Counted from the first letter of the stretch, positions 16,701-25,232 are shown. The stretch is DNA of 64,000 bases from Pontivivens nitratireducens (GCF_014235845.1 NZ_JACJUQ010000003.1:1-64000); one strand, 5' to 3'. Notes: generated by a model not told the origin, from the sequence alone. Program-made: numbers and translations.

Positions 16701-18328
16701 TCGATCGGCGGGTTCGTGACCTGGCTGAAGTTCTGGCGGAAATAATGGCTCAGCGGGCGGTACTTTTCGGACAGGACCGCCTGTGGCGTGTCGTCGCCCA
16801 TCGAGCCGAGCGCCTCCTTCCCGTCCTCGACCATTGGATGCAGGATCTGCTCCAGCAACTCGATGTCGTACCCGGCGGAGATCTGGCGCTTGCGCAGATC
16901 CTCGCCTGTGCTCAACACGGTTTCCGTCGTGACCTTGGCGATGTCGTCCAGATTGCTGATGCGACCCACCCACTCACCGAAGGGCTGCGAGCCGGCGAGT
17001 TCGTCCTTCAGTTCAACATCGTGCAGCAGGATGCCGCGCGCCATGTCCACGCCCAGCATCTGGCCGGGGCCGAGCGCGCCCTTTTCGACGATGTTCATCT
17101 CATCCACCGGAACCATGCCCACCTCGGACCCGGCGATGACCATGCCGTCACCCGTCACGACATAGCGCATGGGGCGCAGGCCGTTGCGATCCAGCCCGGC
17201 GCAGACCCAGCGCCCGTCGGTCATGGCCAGCGCGGCGGGGCCGTCCCATGGCTCCATGACGGAGTTGGAGTAGGCGTACATCTCCTCCCACTCCTTCGAC
17301 ATCTTGGTCGCGGTCTTGGACCAGGCCTCGGGCACCAGCATCGTCTTGGCCATCGGGGCATTGCGGCCCGCGCGGACCAGTACCTCGAACACTGCATCCA
17401 GCGCCGCGGAATCGGACGAGCCTGCGGCCACGATCGGCTTGATATCCTCGGCCATGTCCCCGAAATAGTTCGAAGCCATGCGGATTTCGTGCGATTTCAA
17501 CCAGTTAAGGTTGCCCTTCAGCGTGTTGATCTCTCCGTTATGGGCCAACATGCGGAAGGGCTGAGCCAGCCACCACTGCGGGAAGGTATTGGTGGAATAC
17601 CGCTGGTGATAGATTGCAAACGCGCTCACGAACCGCTCATCCATCAGATCGGGATAGAACACGGCGACCTGCTCGGCCAACATCATGCCCTTGTAGATGA
17701 TGGAGCGGCACGACAGCGAACAGATGTAGAGCTGCGGGACCTGTGCGGCCATGGCCTCCTTCTCGATCCGGCGGCGGATGACATAGAGCTCGCGCTCGAA
17801 CTCATCCTCGTCCACGCCCTTGGAGTTGGAGATCAGGATCTGCTCGATCTCGGGGCGTGTCGAATTGGCCTTCTCGCCCAGGCACGAGATCTCGACCGGC
17901 ACGTGCCGCCAGCCATAGATCGTGTAGCCCATGCGCAGGACTTCCGTTTCCACGATGGTACGGCAGCGTTCCTGTGCGGCGAAATTCGTGCGCGGCAGGA
18001 AGATTTGCCCGACCGCGATCAGCTCCCCCCGGTGGGTGTGACCCGTGCGCTCGATCTGATCCTTGAAGAACTCGACCGGGATTTGCACGTGGATGCCCGC
18101 GCCGTCGCCGGTCTTGCCGTCGGCATCGACCGCACCGCGGTGCCAGATCGCCTTGAGCGCGTTGATCCCGTTCTGCACCACCGCGCGGGAGCGGGAGCCG
18201 TCTACATTGACGACCAGCCCCACGCCACAGCTGGCGTGCTCTTCCTCGGGCAGGTACATGCCGCGCGCGGCCAGATCAGCGGCGCGTTCTTCGTAGGAAG
18301 CGGCCCATTCGGCATCGTAATTTGTCAT
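13799..18328 (-). CDS. gltB: glutamate synthase [NADPH] large subunit
   Basis: GltB makes glutamate from glutamine and 2-oxoglutarate with GltD as reductase. The 1509-residue protein has a short propeptide followed by CGVGLVVNVDG; Cys34 becomes the N-terminal glutaminase nucleophile after cleavage. Downstream lie the central domain, the FMN/2-oxoglutarate synthase barrel (SGEGGEDP, LISGHNGGTGASP), the 3Fe-4S cysteines in CIMVRQCQSNTCPVGVC, and the C-terminal beta-helix (GNTVLYGATAGELFANGRAG). I chose the ATG at 18328 because AAGGAG lies 7 bases before it; the ATG at 18334 would be too close. Length is normal. A GFA-family gene lies between it and gltD. Confidence 0.97.
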   Translation of the reverse strand: MTNYDAEWAASYEERAADLAARGMYLPEEEHASCGVGLVVNVDGSRSRAVVQNGINALKAIWHRGAVDADGKTGDGAGIHVQIPVEFFKDQIERTGHTHRGELIAVGQIFLPRTNFAAQERCRTIVETEVLRMGYTIYGWRHVPVEISCLGEKANSTRPEIEQILISNSKGVDEDEFERELYVIRRRIEKEAMAAQVPQLYICSLSCRSIIYKGMMLAEQVAVFYPDLMDERFVSAFAIYHQRYSTNTFPQWWLAQPFRMLAHNGEINTLKGNLNWLKSHEIRMASNYFGDMAEDIKPIVAAGSSDSAALDAVFEVLVRAGRNAPMAKTMLVPEAWSKTATKMSKEWEEMYAYSNSVMEPWDGPAALAMTDGRWVCAGLDRNGLRPMRYVVTGDGMVIAGSEVGMVPVDEMNIVEKGALGPGQMLGVDMARGILLHDVELKDELAGSQPFGEWVGRISNLDDIAKVTTETVLSTGEDLRKRQISAGYDIELLEQILHPMVEDGKEALGSMGDDTPQAVLSEKYRPLSHYFRQNFSQVTNPPIDSLREHRVMSLKTRFGNLKNVLDQTGAQAEILTLDSPVLTNARWDSMLTYFGDSAAVIDCSFAAQKDGMREALDRVRTEAEQAVRAGANHIILTDENVDEQHVALPMILATSAVHSGLTAKGLRTFCSINVRSAECVDPHYFAVLIGSGATTVNAWLAQDSVADRIERGLMDGPLSQAMDRFVEAINQGLLKIMAKMGISVISSYRGGLNFEAVGLSRAMCAEFFPGMPSRISGIGIHGIQQKALDIHARAYASGTDILPVGGFYKARRSGESHAWEAQGMHMLQAACDRGSYKIWQEYSRSMQARAPIHLRDLLGFQPGNSPISVDEVESITSIRKRFVTPGMSLGALSPEAHKTLNVAMNRIGAKSDSGEGGEDPRHFSPEPNGDNPSAKIKQVASGRFGVTAEYLNNCQELEIKVAQGAKPGEGGQLPGFKVTEMIAKLRHSTPGVMLISPPPHHDIYSIEDLAQLIYDLKQINPDAKVCVKLVAQTGVGTIAAGVAKAKADVILISGHNGGTGASPQTSIKHAGLPWEMGVSEAHQVLSLNNLRSRVTLRTDGGLRTGRDIVIAAMMGAEEYGIGTAALIAMGCIMVRQCQSNTCPVGVCTQDEELRGKFTGSADKVVNLITFYAQEVREVLASIGARSLDEVIGRADLLTQVSRGSAHLDDLDLNPMLIAVDEERGTIYDRDKPRQSVLDTLDAKIVHDAQPFFKDGEKMQLSYSVENTDRTVGTRVSSHIVRRFGMRNDLQRGHLTVKLEGSAGQSLGAFAAPGLKLEVSGDANDYVGKGLSGGRIVVRPVLGSPLTAASNTIIGNTVLYGATAGELFANGRAGERFCVRNSGASVVIEGCGSNGCEYMTGGVAVILGSIGDNFGAGMTGGMAFVYDIAGDFDVRMNDESIIAVNVESAHWEGVLRDLIEQHVAETGSRRGEEILRNWSDEITRFRQVCPKEMLNRLSAPLSDRADAIPAE

Positions 18329-18339
18329 GGTCATGCTCC

Positions 18340-18765
18340 TTAAGTGGTCACGCCGTACAGCGCGAGAACTTCGGCCCTGTTCATCAGTTCGCGCGTTCCC
18401 GCGAAGGTGAAGGCATCCGGTTTTTCATCAATGAATATTTCGCGGGTCATGGTCAGCCCGTTCGCATCGTCCAACAGGCCGATGGGTATTTCATAGGTGC
18501 CGGCATGCGGCACGTCGGCGGTGACGCGATACCACAGGCCGCTGCCGCATTTGTCGCACCACGCGCGCTCCGCCCAGTCCGAGGACTGGATCGTGCGCAC
18601 ATGTTCCGCGCCTGCAATCGTCAGATCGTCCTGCGGCACGCTGACCGACAGCAGCGCAGAGCCCGCCCAGCGGCGGCACATCTCGCAATGGCAGGTCCCG
18701 TATTCATGCGGCAGTTCGCCGATGGTCAGGACGACAGCCCCGCACATGCACTTTCCCGTCGCCAT
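18340..18765 (-). CDS. GFA-family (glutathione-dependent formaldehyde-activating-like) zinc protein
   Basis: This 141-residue protein has the Mss4-like zinc-binding pattern of the GFA family: CMCGAV, then TCHCEMCRRW, then AWCDKCGSGLWYR. The founding member was proposed to condense formaldehyde with glutathione, but most homologues have unknown substrates. Length is typical. GAGGTGAC precedes the ATG. Its stop lies 12 bp before the gltB start and inside the gltB ribosome-binding region, so it is co-transcribed with the glutamate synthase genes. Why it sits between gltD and gltB is unclear. Confidence 0.85.
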   Translation of the reverse strand: MATGKCMCGAVVLTIGELPHEYGTCHCEMCRRWAGSALLSVSVPQDDLTIAGAEHVRTIQSSDWAERAWCDKCGSGLWYRVTADVPHAGTYEIPIGLLDDANGLTMTREIFIDEKPDAFTFAGTRELMNRAEVLALYGVTT

Positions 18766-18783
18766 GTCACCTCTCCCTCCACC

Positions 18784-18799
18784 CGGTTCCGGGGAACCG
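18784..18799 (-). promoter_or_regulatory. short hairpin between gltD and the GFA gene
   Basis: CGGTTC and GAACCG form a 6-bp stem around CGGG in the 159-bp gap. There is no T-run. It may mark mRNA processing between gltD and the two downstream genes. Confidence 0.3.
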
Positions 18800-18924
18800 T
18801 TGAGATTGCGTTTGCGGCCTTGCGTCTGAATGCCTGACCCATGTTGTCCGTGCTGCGCCGCCGCCTGCCTGGTGCAGTACAGCTATGGCGCGGTCGCACC
18901 GCTTCTGTCGAACTGTTCGGTACT

Positions 18925-20364
18925 CTACTCCGCCGCGACGGGTTTTGACGTTGCGGCAAATTGCGACAGGATCGCCTCCGCCGCCTCACGCCCGTCGCGG
19001 ATCGCCCAGACAACCAGTGAGGCACCGCGCACGATGTCCCCCACCGCATAGACGCCCTTCATCGGGGTTTCATGCGTGCGGAAATCGGCCTTTACCGTGC
19101 CCCAGCGGGTGACTTCCAGTTCCGGCTGACCCCACAACGCGGGCAGATCCTCCGGCTCGAAGCCGAGCGCCTTGATGACCAGATCGGCATCCTCGACATA
19201 ATCGCCGCCGGGGATTTCCTCGGGGCTTTGCCGACCTGTCGCATCCGGCGCGCCGAGGCGCATTTTCGAGACCATGACACCCTTGACGCTGCCCTCGCCG
19301 GTGAATCCCTTGGGCGCGGCGAGCCAAACGAATTCGACGCCTTCTTCCTCGGCGTTCTGGGTTTCGCGCTGGGATCCCGGCATATTGGCCCGGTCGCGCC
19401 GGTACAGGCACTTGACGCTGGTGGCCCCCTGACGGATCGCCGTGCGCACGCAGTCCATCGCCGTGTCACCGCCGCCGATCACCACCACGCGCTTGCCCTC
19501 GGCGTTCAACTCACCATTCTCGAATTCGGGCACGTGATCGCCCAGCGTATGCTTGTTCGAGGCGGTCAGATAGTCGAGCGCGCGCACGATTCCTCCCAGA
19601 CCGGCACCCGGCCCCGCCAGATCGCGGGATTTGTAGACGCCGGTCGCGATGACGACGGCATCATGCTTGTCCTTGATGTCGCTGAACGAAATATCCTCAC
19701 CGACATTGACGTTCATGCGCAGTTCGACACCGCCTTCCGAGAGTTGGGTGTTGCGCCGCTCGGTCACGTATTTTTCCAGCTTGAAGCCGGGAATGCCGTA
19801 AACCATCAAGCCGCCGGCGCGGTCATAGCGATCATAGACCGTGACCTGCACGCCCGCACGGCGCAGCATGTCAGCTGCGGCCAGGCCCCCCGGACCCGCG
19901 CCGATGATCCCGACACTCTCGGTACGTTCCCGCGCAGGCTGGATCGGCTTGACCCAGCCCTTTTCCCACGCGGTGTCGGTGATGTATTTCTCGATGGAGC
20001 CGATGGTGACCGTGCCGTGGCCCGACTGTTCGATAACGCAGTTCCCCTCACACAGGCGGTCCTGCGGACAGATGCGGCCGCAGATTTCGGGGAAGGTATT
20101 GGTGGCCTGGCTGATTTCATATGCCTCGTGCAAGCGCCCCTCCGCCGTCAGCTTCAGCCAATCGGGGATGTTATTATGCAGCGGGCAATGCGTCTGGCAG
20201 AACGGCACGCCACATTGGGAACAGCGCGAGGCTTGCTCGGCGGCCTTCGCGTCCGCGAACTGTCGATAGATCTCGTCGAAATCCTCGGTCCGTGCGTCGG
20301 CTTCGCGCTTCTCCGGCATCAGCCGGGGCACATCGGTGAACTTCAACATCACTTGCTTGGCCAT
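18925..20364 (-). CDS. gltD: glutamate synthase small subunit
   Basis: This 479-residue subunit oxidises NADPH and passes electrons to GltB. It begins with a cysteine-rich 4Fe-4S domain (CSQCGVPFCQTHCPLHNN, then CGRICPQDRLCEGNC). Next come an FAD-binding Rossmann motif (GIIGAGPGGLAAADML) and an NADPH-binding motif (VVVIGGGDTAMDCVRTA). I chose the ATG at 20364, preceded by GGAAAG; an in-frame GTG lies two codons upstream. It is the first gene of a leftward gltD-GFA-gltB unit. The 258 bp to the divergent uppP gene should hold both promoters, but I could not assign boxes. Confidence 0.96.
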   Translation of the reverse strand: MAKQVMLKFTDVPRLMPEKREADARTEDFDEIYRQFADAKAAEQASRCSQCGVPFCQTHCPLHNNIPDWLKLTAEGRLHEAYEISQATNTFPEICGRICPQDRLCEGNCVIEQSGHGTVTIGSIEKYITDTAWEKGWVKPIQPARERTESVGIIGAGPGGLAAADMLRRAGVQVTVYDRYDRAGGLMVYGIPGFKLEKYVTERRNTQLSEGGVELRMNVNVGEDISFSDIKDKHDAVVIATGVYKSRDLAGPGAGLGGIVRALDYLTASNKHTLGDHVPEFENGELNAEGKRVVVIGGGDTAMDCVRTAIRQGATSVKCLYRRDRANMPGSQRETQNAEEEGVEFVWLAAPKGFTGEGSVKGVMVSKMRLGAPDATGRQSPEEIPGGDYVEDADLVIKALGFEPEDLPALWGQPELEVTRWGTVKADFRTHETPMKGVYAVGDIVRGASLVVWAIRDGREAAEAILSQFAATSKPVAAE

Positions 20365-20628
20365 ATTCACTTTCCAGTATACTGATATCGCGTCATCCTC
20401 TCATGGAGCGGACGCACCTTTCAGGCATTTACGGGGGTTAGTATAACAGGGCGGGAACAATATAAAGTCATAAGTGCTGACCTTATGCGAGGATATTTTT
20501 CTGAGAGCACGGCGATAGCGGCTCCATCGCCGAATTAATAGGTCCGATCCGGACCTATACTGTCGATTCACAGGGGGCACACACCACTATAGCCTAGCGC
20601 CGAACCCGATTCGCCGTTTGGAAACCAG

Positions 20629-21429
20629 ATGCCCCTGTTTGACCTTCTGCTTCTCGCCTTGATCCAGGGTATCACCGAATTCCTGCCGATTTCCTCCTCA
20701 GGCCACCTGATCCTGCTTCCGGCGCTGATGGGAACGGCGGATCAGGGCGTCACTCTGGATGTCGCGGTGCACATGGGCACGTTGGTGGCTGTTGTCGCGT
20801 ATTTCCGGGCAGACGTCGCACTGGCCTTGCGCGGTGGGGTCGATGTGTTGCGCGGTCGGTTTCGCACCAGCGCGGCACGGCTTGCACTGACATTGGCCGT
20901 CGCCACGGTTCCGGTGGTGATCGTCGGGCTGATCCTGAAGCTGACGGGGATGAGCGATCAGTTGCGCTCCATCGCGGTGATCGGCTGGGCCATGCTGATA
21001 TTCGGCGTCGTTCTGTACTGGGCGGACAGGATCGGCGCGCAGCGGCGAAAGGCGGAAGGCTGGACAATCCGCGATGCCCTGATCATGGGCCTGTGGCAGG
21101 CGGTCGCGCTGATTCCCGGTACGTCGCGATCCGGGATCACCATCACGGGCGCACGGTTTCTGGGCTATGATCGTATTGCCGCCGCGCGGCTGTCGATGCT
21201 GATGTCGATCCCGACGATCCTGATGGCGGGCGGGCTGATCGCACTGGATATTCCGCCAGCCAGCCCCGAAATCTGGCGTGACGCGGCCATCGCTGCGGTC
21301 TTTGCCGGAGGTGCAGCCCTGATCGCGCTGACGCTGATGATGCGATTCCTGCAGACGGTCAGTTATACGCCCTACGTGATCTACCGGATCGTGCTGGGCC
21401 TGATCCTGTTGGGCGTGGCCTACATTTAA
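20629..21429 (+). CDS. uppP: undecaprenyl-diphosphatase UppP/BacA
   Basis: This 266-residue inner-membrane protein recycles the lipid carrier undecaprenyl diphosphate for peptidoglycan and polysaccharide synthesis. Both signatures are present: ITEFLPISSSGHLILLP near the N-terminus and IPGTSRSGITITGARFLG in the middle, carrying the Glu/Ser/Arg catalytic residues. About eight hydrophobic helices can be seen. Length is typical. Its last four bases overlap the end of the convergent NDUFA9-like gene. Confidence 0.95.
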   Translation: MPLFDLLLLALIQGITEFLPISSSGHLILLPALMGTADQGVTLDVAVHMGTLVAVVAYFRADVALALRGGVDVLRGRFRTSAARLALTLAVATVPVVIVGLILKLTGMSDQLRSIAVIGWAMLIFGVVLYWADRIGAQRRKAEGWTIRDALIMGLWQAVALIPGTSRSGITITGARFLGYDRIAAARLSMLMSIPTILMAGGLIALDIPPASPEIWRDAAIAAVFAGGAALIALTLMMRFLQTVSYTPYVIYRIVLGLILLGVAYI

Positions 21430-22430
21430 CGCAGGTTTTTCGCCGATTCCAGAATCTCGGAATACTGCCCGTGCGGACGGTATGGCCACATATAGCTGTC
21501 GAGGATTGCATCCATGTCGCGGGGTTTGATGTTCAGATCGGCAAAGGTATTGACCCCTTCGCCCACGACGTTGTCCTGGCCGAGCTGCCGCACCTGGTCC
21601 AGCGTCAGGATGGAGTTCGGGATCAGTCCGAAGGTCAGCTTGGACACAAGACCGAACAAGCGCGCCTGGAGCCGTGCCGCCCACATCGGGATGGTCAGCA
21701 GAACGCGGCGGCGGCGGATAACGGTGACCAGGCGTTGCATCAGCTCGCGGAAGGTTTCCACGTCGGGTCCGCCCAGTTCGTAGATGCCCGGCGCCGCATC
21801 CCCGCGCAGCACGGTCGCTGCGGCCATGGCCACATCGTCCACGAACACCGGCTGGAACCGGCTGGTTCCGCCGATCACGGGCAAGACCGGCACCTTGGTC
21901 GCCATCCGGGCAAAACGGTTGAAGAACTCGTCCTCCGGCCCGAACACGACCGAAGGGCGCAGGATCGTCGCGTCAGGAAACGCGTTCAGAACAGCGCGTT
22001 CGCCCTCACCCTTGGTGCGGGCATTGGCGCTGTCGGAGCTCGCATCGGCACCGATGGCGGACAGGTGAACCAGTTTCTGCACCCCGGCGGCCGCGGCTAG
22101 GCGGGCGATGCGTCCGGCCCCCTCGACCTGAACCGTGTCCAGCGTTTGCTTGCCATGGGGGTAGAGGATGCCGACACAGTTCACCACGGCCTGCGCTCCA
22201 CGGATGGCGGCGGCGGTCGAGTCCTCGTCACGGATGTTCGCCTGAACCGGCTGGACCTGCCCGACATTCCCGTAAGTCATGGTGAATATCGCTTCGTTCG
22301 GGCGGCGGACCGCAACCCGGACACGCCACCCTTCCTTCGCCAGGGCCTGCACGATGTAGCGACCGACGAAACCGGACCCGCCAAAGACCGTGACGATCGG
22401 GGCCGTGACTAGGGTGGTGTGGCTGCTCAT
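21426..22430 (-). CDS. complex I NDUFA9-family / NAD(P)-dependent epimerase-like protein
   Basis: This 334-residue extended short-chain dehydrogenase-like protein has the NAD(P)-binding motif VFGGSGFVGRYIVQAL at the N-terminus. The later sequence (LVHLSAIGADASSDSANARTKGEGE and DATILRPSVVFGPEDEFFNRF) is characteristic of NDUFA9-like proteins. In alphaproteobacteria these relate to an accessory subunit of respiratory complex I; some act in quinone biosynthesis. The active-site YxxxK of true epimerases is not obvious. I chose the ATG at 22430 for its GGAGCG site. Confidence 0.85.
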   Translation of the reverse strand: MSSHTTLVTAPIVTVFGGSGFVGRYIVQALAKEGWRVRVAVRRPNEAIFTMTYGNVGQVQPVQANIRDEDSTAAAIRGAQAVVNCVGILYPHGKQTLDTVQVEGAGRIARLAAAAGVQKLVHLSAIGADASSDSANARTKGEGERAVLNAFPDATILRPSVVFGPEDEFFNRFARMATKVPVLPVIGGTSRFQPVFVDDVAMAAATVLRGDAAPGIYELGGPDVETFRELMQRLVTVIRRRRVLLTIPMWAARLQARLFGLVSKLTFGLIPNSILTLDQVRQLGQDNVVGEGVNTFADLNIKPRDMDAILDSYMWPYRPHGQYSEILESAKNLR

Positions 22431-22493
22431 TGCGCGCTCCTGCATCTGTTGCAAACGTGAATACTTGGCGACGCCCCACGCGGCAAGGGTGTA

Positions 22494-23096
22494 TCAGCCC
22501 ACAAGCAGACCCAATGCGATGGCCCACATGACGATTCCGACCAGCGCATCCAGCACCCGCCAGGCCGATGGACGTGCGAATAACGGTCGCAGCAGCCGCG
22601 CGCCGTAGCCAAGGGCAAAGAAGAAGCTGAACGATGCCAGAACCGCTCCCGCGCCGAAGGCCCAGCGAAATGGGTCGAACTGAGTCGAAACCGACCCGAT
22701 CAGCACCAATGTATCGAGATAGACATGCGGGTTGAGCCATGTCAGCGCCAGACACGTCGTGAGGACCGGCCACAACCGCGCAGGCGCCTGCTCGGCAGGC
22801 TCCAACCCGTCTGACACATGCAGGGCGGCGTAATAGCTGCGAAGCCCGTAGACCAGCAGGAACGCGACGCCGCCATATCGAAACAACGGCTCGATCCACG
22901 GGGCCGCCGATACCAGCGCCCCGAAGCCGCCAACGCCCCCCAGGATCAGCAGCGCATCGGATGCCGCGCAGGTCAGGCAGATGGCAAAGACATGCTCCCC
23001 CCGCAGGCCTTGCCTGAGGACGAACGCGTTCTGCGCGCCTATCGCCAGGATCAGTCCCAGGCTCAGCCCGTAACCGGCAAGAACGGCTTCGATCAT
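22494..23096 (-). CDS. LysE/ArgO-family amino-acid exporter
   Basis: This 200-residue membrane protein has about six hydrophobic helices and the LysE family start (GYGLSLGLILAIGAQNAFVLRQ). A second signature is the TWLNPHVYLDTLVLIG segment. The family exports basic amino acids such as lysine or arginine. No dedicated LysR regulator is adjacent. It stands alone in the minus direction, 195 bp before tRNA-Leu. Substrate is not determined. Confidence 0.88.
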   Translation of the reverse strand: MIEAVLAGYGLSLGLILAIGAQNAFVLRQGLRGEHVFAICLTCAASDALLILGGVGGFGALVSAAPWIEPLFRYGGVAFLLVYGLRSYYAALHVSDGLEPAEQAPARLWPVLTTCLALTWLNPHVYLDTLVLIGSVSTQFDPFRWAFGAGAVLASFSFFFALGYGARLLRPLFARPSAWRVLDALVGIVMWAIALGLLVG

Positions 23097-23291
23097 TTAT
23101 AATTCTCCCCTGAGGGTAACCTGATAGCCCGACCTTTGGTTGAGAGGAACGGTGAATATTGTCCGCGCGGCGACGCTAAAAATGTCGAAGCCGCGCCGCG
23201 CCTCACCTCATCTGCATCCTGAGATGACTTTCTGACGCAAATGCCGTTGACACCCCCCCTGAGCAAGGCTAAACGCCCCTTCACGACACCT

Positions 23292-23378
<87 letters not shown>

Positions 23379-23411
23379 CAAATTTCCTTAATTGGCTTCG
23401 AAAGTCCAATA

Positions 23412-23423
23412 AAATAAGGGAAT
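23412..23423 (+). repeat. left copy of AAATAAGGGAAT
   Basis: This 12-base direct repeat lies 33 bases after the attL core. The second copy lies 34 bases before the attR core at 40566. The equal spacing on both arms suggests a binding site for integrase or an accessory factor. Confidence 0.55.
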
Positions 23424-23452
23424 TTGATAGTTCTCGCACTGCGGGATGCCCA

Positions 23453-23485
23453 ATTTGCTACACATTTTGCTCCCACTTTTGCTAC
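23453..23485 (+). repeat. left-arm iterons, three copies of TTTTGCTAC-type
   Basis: ATTTGCTAC, TTTTGCTCC and TTTTGCTAC start at 23453, 23465 and 23477, an exact 12-bp period. The same unit occurs twice on the right arm. Arm-type integrase sites are the simplest reading. The rest of the gap to 23726 shows nothing else I can name. Confidence 0.6.
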
Positions 23486-23726
23486 CCACGGCTTTCGGGC
23501 ACCGCGTTGTCAGATATGCCGAGTAACAGTTTCTCTCGCCCTCGGGGTCACAAAATCACCGGGGAGAAACTTATACAGCGACTAAACGCCGGCACCGCAT
23601 TTGCGCTAATCCAGCTTGATCAGCGTTCGTAGTGACCAATCCTCCCTCCTCAGATGGCTTTACAAGGGGTTCAGCTTCTGGTCCGCGAGCAATACTGGCG
23701 GGTGTGATGGTCTTTGCGCAGGAAGT

Positions 23727-24014
23727 TCAACCGCGCTCCGGATAATTTCCGAGCAATCCTAACCGTGGCGCGCTCAACTCTGCATCGCTCATTCCTTCAG
23801 CTCGCGCGAGAAAGGACATTTGCTTGTGGTTGGATAACCGCTCCAAGGTCGTGAGGAGCTTGATCAGGGTGAAGGTGTAGAATTCGACAACTTCCTCCGC
23901 GCTGCCAGGCTCGGTGGGCGTCTTCGTCCATAGCAGCTCTCTTCCGTAGTAAGCTTCAAGATCCCGGCTTTTGAGGTCTTGGACGACGACGATCTTTCGA
24001 ATGGTAATTTCCAT
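23727..24014 (-). CDS. small hypothetical protein of the island
   Basis: I do not recognise this 95-residue protein. It starts MEITIRKIVVVQDLKS and has a mixed-charge, mostly helical composition, including a leucine-rich stretch FYTFTLIKLLTTLERLS. There are no cysteines, no signal peptide and no membrane segment. GAGG precedes the ATG at good spacing. It is the last of three small leftward genes with similar layout and gaps of about 110 bp, probably one transcript. A regulatory role would be a guess. Confidence 0.6.
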   Translation of the reverse strand: MEITIRKIVVVQDLKSRDLEAYYGRELLWTKTPTEPGSAEEVVEFYTFTLIKLLTTLERLSNHKQMSFLARAEGMSDAELSAPRLGLLGNYPERG

Positions 24015-24130
24015 GCGGGCATCCTCAGCTCTGGTATATTCGTCAGGTCAAACCGCTCGAGACAGGATCTTGCCCCTGCTACCCGAGCGGCCATGGGTGT
24101 CCTGATGTGCTTTCGATCAGGACCCATTGT

Positions 24131-24439
24131 TTATCCCGGCAAGCGTGCTGCGAGATCGCTAAGTCGCGCACCATGCCACCGTAGAGATGCTGCGAACTGG
24201 CTGTTCAGCGCGTCGGCTTCGGCGAGCAAATCGCGCATTTCCCGAAGTGCTTTCCCCCCGCCGAGCGTATCGGGATTGATCCCATCCAGCAGTCGGTCCG
24301 CGGTGCAATAGGCATCGACCCCCCTTGCACCTGCGACAAGGTCCAGGAGTTCGGTGAGGCTGTTCCCATGGCGCCGCAGAAAATCCTTGGCGTCGAGCGC
24401 AACGAGAAGAAGGCACTCAGAATCGACCATTTTGTTCAT
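24131..24439 (-). CDS. small hypothetical protein of the island
   Basis: This unrecognised 102-residue protein is rich in Leu and Ala, with a likely helical C-terminal half (ALREMRDLLAEADALNSQF). A GGAG sequence lies 6 bases before the ATG, which supports real translation. It is the middle gene of the three small leftward genes. No motif assigns a function. Confidence 0.6.
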   Translation of the reverse strand: MNKMVDSECLLLVALDAKDFLRRHGNSLTELLDLVAGARGVDAYCTADRLLDGINPDTLGGGKALREMRDLLAEADALNSQFAASLRWHGARLSDLAARLPG

Positions 24440-24544
24440 GTTATTCTCCAGGCACGAAGGGCCGACCGACTGGCCGAACTATGGCCTTGTGCCGTCAAGA
24501 TCGCCGACAAGCTTCGTCGGCGATGTCAGGGTTATCGCTGGGGG

Positions 24545-24937
24545 TTACGCCATGGCTTCACGGGTGATGGTTGCATTCGAACCTTCAAACGCATGGCGCA
24601 AACCATCTGACAGCAGGCAAATTTCCTCGACGACGGGGTCGAGAGGGTCGATCGCTGCAAAGTGCTCCATGTATGGAAGCGCGGGATCGTCGACGTTCTC
24701 CAGAGAGATCACGTCCAGGATCTGTTTCAGCATTATCCGCGTGCGCCGCGTCAGGCAGCGATCGCGCAGGAGCAGTTCGACGCACCGGTCGACAAGCCGT
24801 GCGGTTTCACAGCCTCCCAACCGATGGGTTGCATACCACAGCCCCTCATAATGGGCGGAGATGAAAAGGAGGATCGGCTCAGGAGAAGACACATGTGAAT
24901 TTTCCTCAACGAAGGCGGATTTCGGTTCAATTTTCAT
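24545..24937 (-). CDS. small hypothetical protein of the island
   Basis: This unrecognised 130-residue acidic protein contains ILLFISAHYEGLWYATHRLG and a later helical part with several Cys residues (CVELLLRDRC). GGAG lies 6 bases before the ATG. It is the first gene of the small leftward trio. It faces away from the DUF3987 gene across a 420-bp region with strong inverted repeats, so the two units may share control. Confidence 0.6.
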   Translation of the reverse strand: MKIEPKSAFVEENSHVSSPEPILLFISAHYEGLWYATHRLGGCETARLVDRCVELLLRDRCLTRRTRIMLKQILDVISLENVDDPALPYMEHFAAIDPLDPVVEEICLLSDGLRHAFEGSNATITREAMA

Positions 24938-25046
24938 GAAAGGCTCCGGTTGGTTTCCGCGTCATGCGCGGGTCAAGCAGTCGATCCGGATGCCACGTGT
25001 TCTTCGATACCCTCCACTTTATCTACCTCGAGATCGGCTCTGCTGT

Positions 25047-25072
25047 CCGCTGTCTCACAGAGATGACAGCGG
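25047..25072. repeat. inverted repeat in the divergent gap
   Basis: CCGCTGTC (25047-25054) and GACAGCGG (25065-25072) form a perfect 8-bp inverted repeat with a 10-base spacer. It lies between the leftward small genes and the rightward DUF3987 gene. It could be an operator or part of an origin. The gap 24938-25357 has no gene I can support. Confidence 0.45.
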
Positions 25073-25184
25073 GCGGCCAAGCCCGATCTACGCCATCGTA
25101 AGGAGCGTCAGGGGAGCAGAAGGTTGCGCACTCGGCCTACACCCGCTCCGACCCTCGTTCACCTTGTCCCGACGCGCCGCCGGG

Positions 25185-25232
25185 CGGCCTTTCGATCCGT
25201 CTCACACCCAAGGGAGACGGATCGACAGGCCG
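25185..25232. repeat. large hairpin upstream of the DUF3987 gene
   Basis: Two 19-base arms (25185-25203 and 25214-25232) are inverted copies with a single mismatch, separated by 10 bases. Wobble pairs extend the stem slightly. No T-run is present on either strand, so it is unlikely to be an ordinary terminator. Its position about 125 bp before a replication-type gene makes an origin or a control element plausible, which is inference. Confidence 0.6.

Noticed and set aside
16283-18343. Long rightward open frame opposite gltB (686 codons)
   Set aside because: High GC opens antisense frames; gltB is unmistakable on the other strand and this frame has no domain signature.
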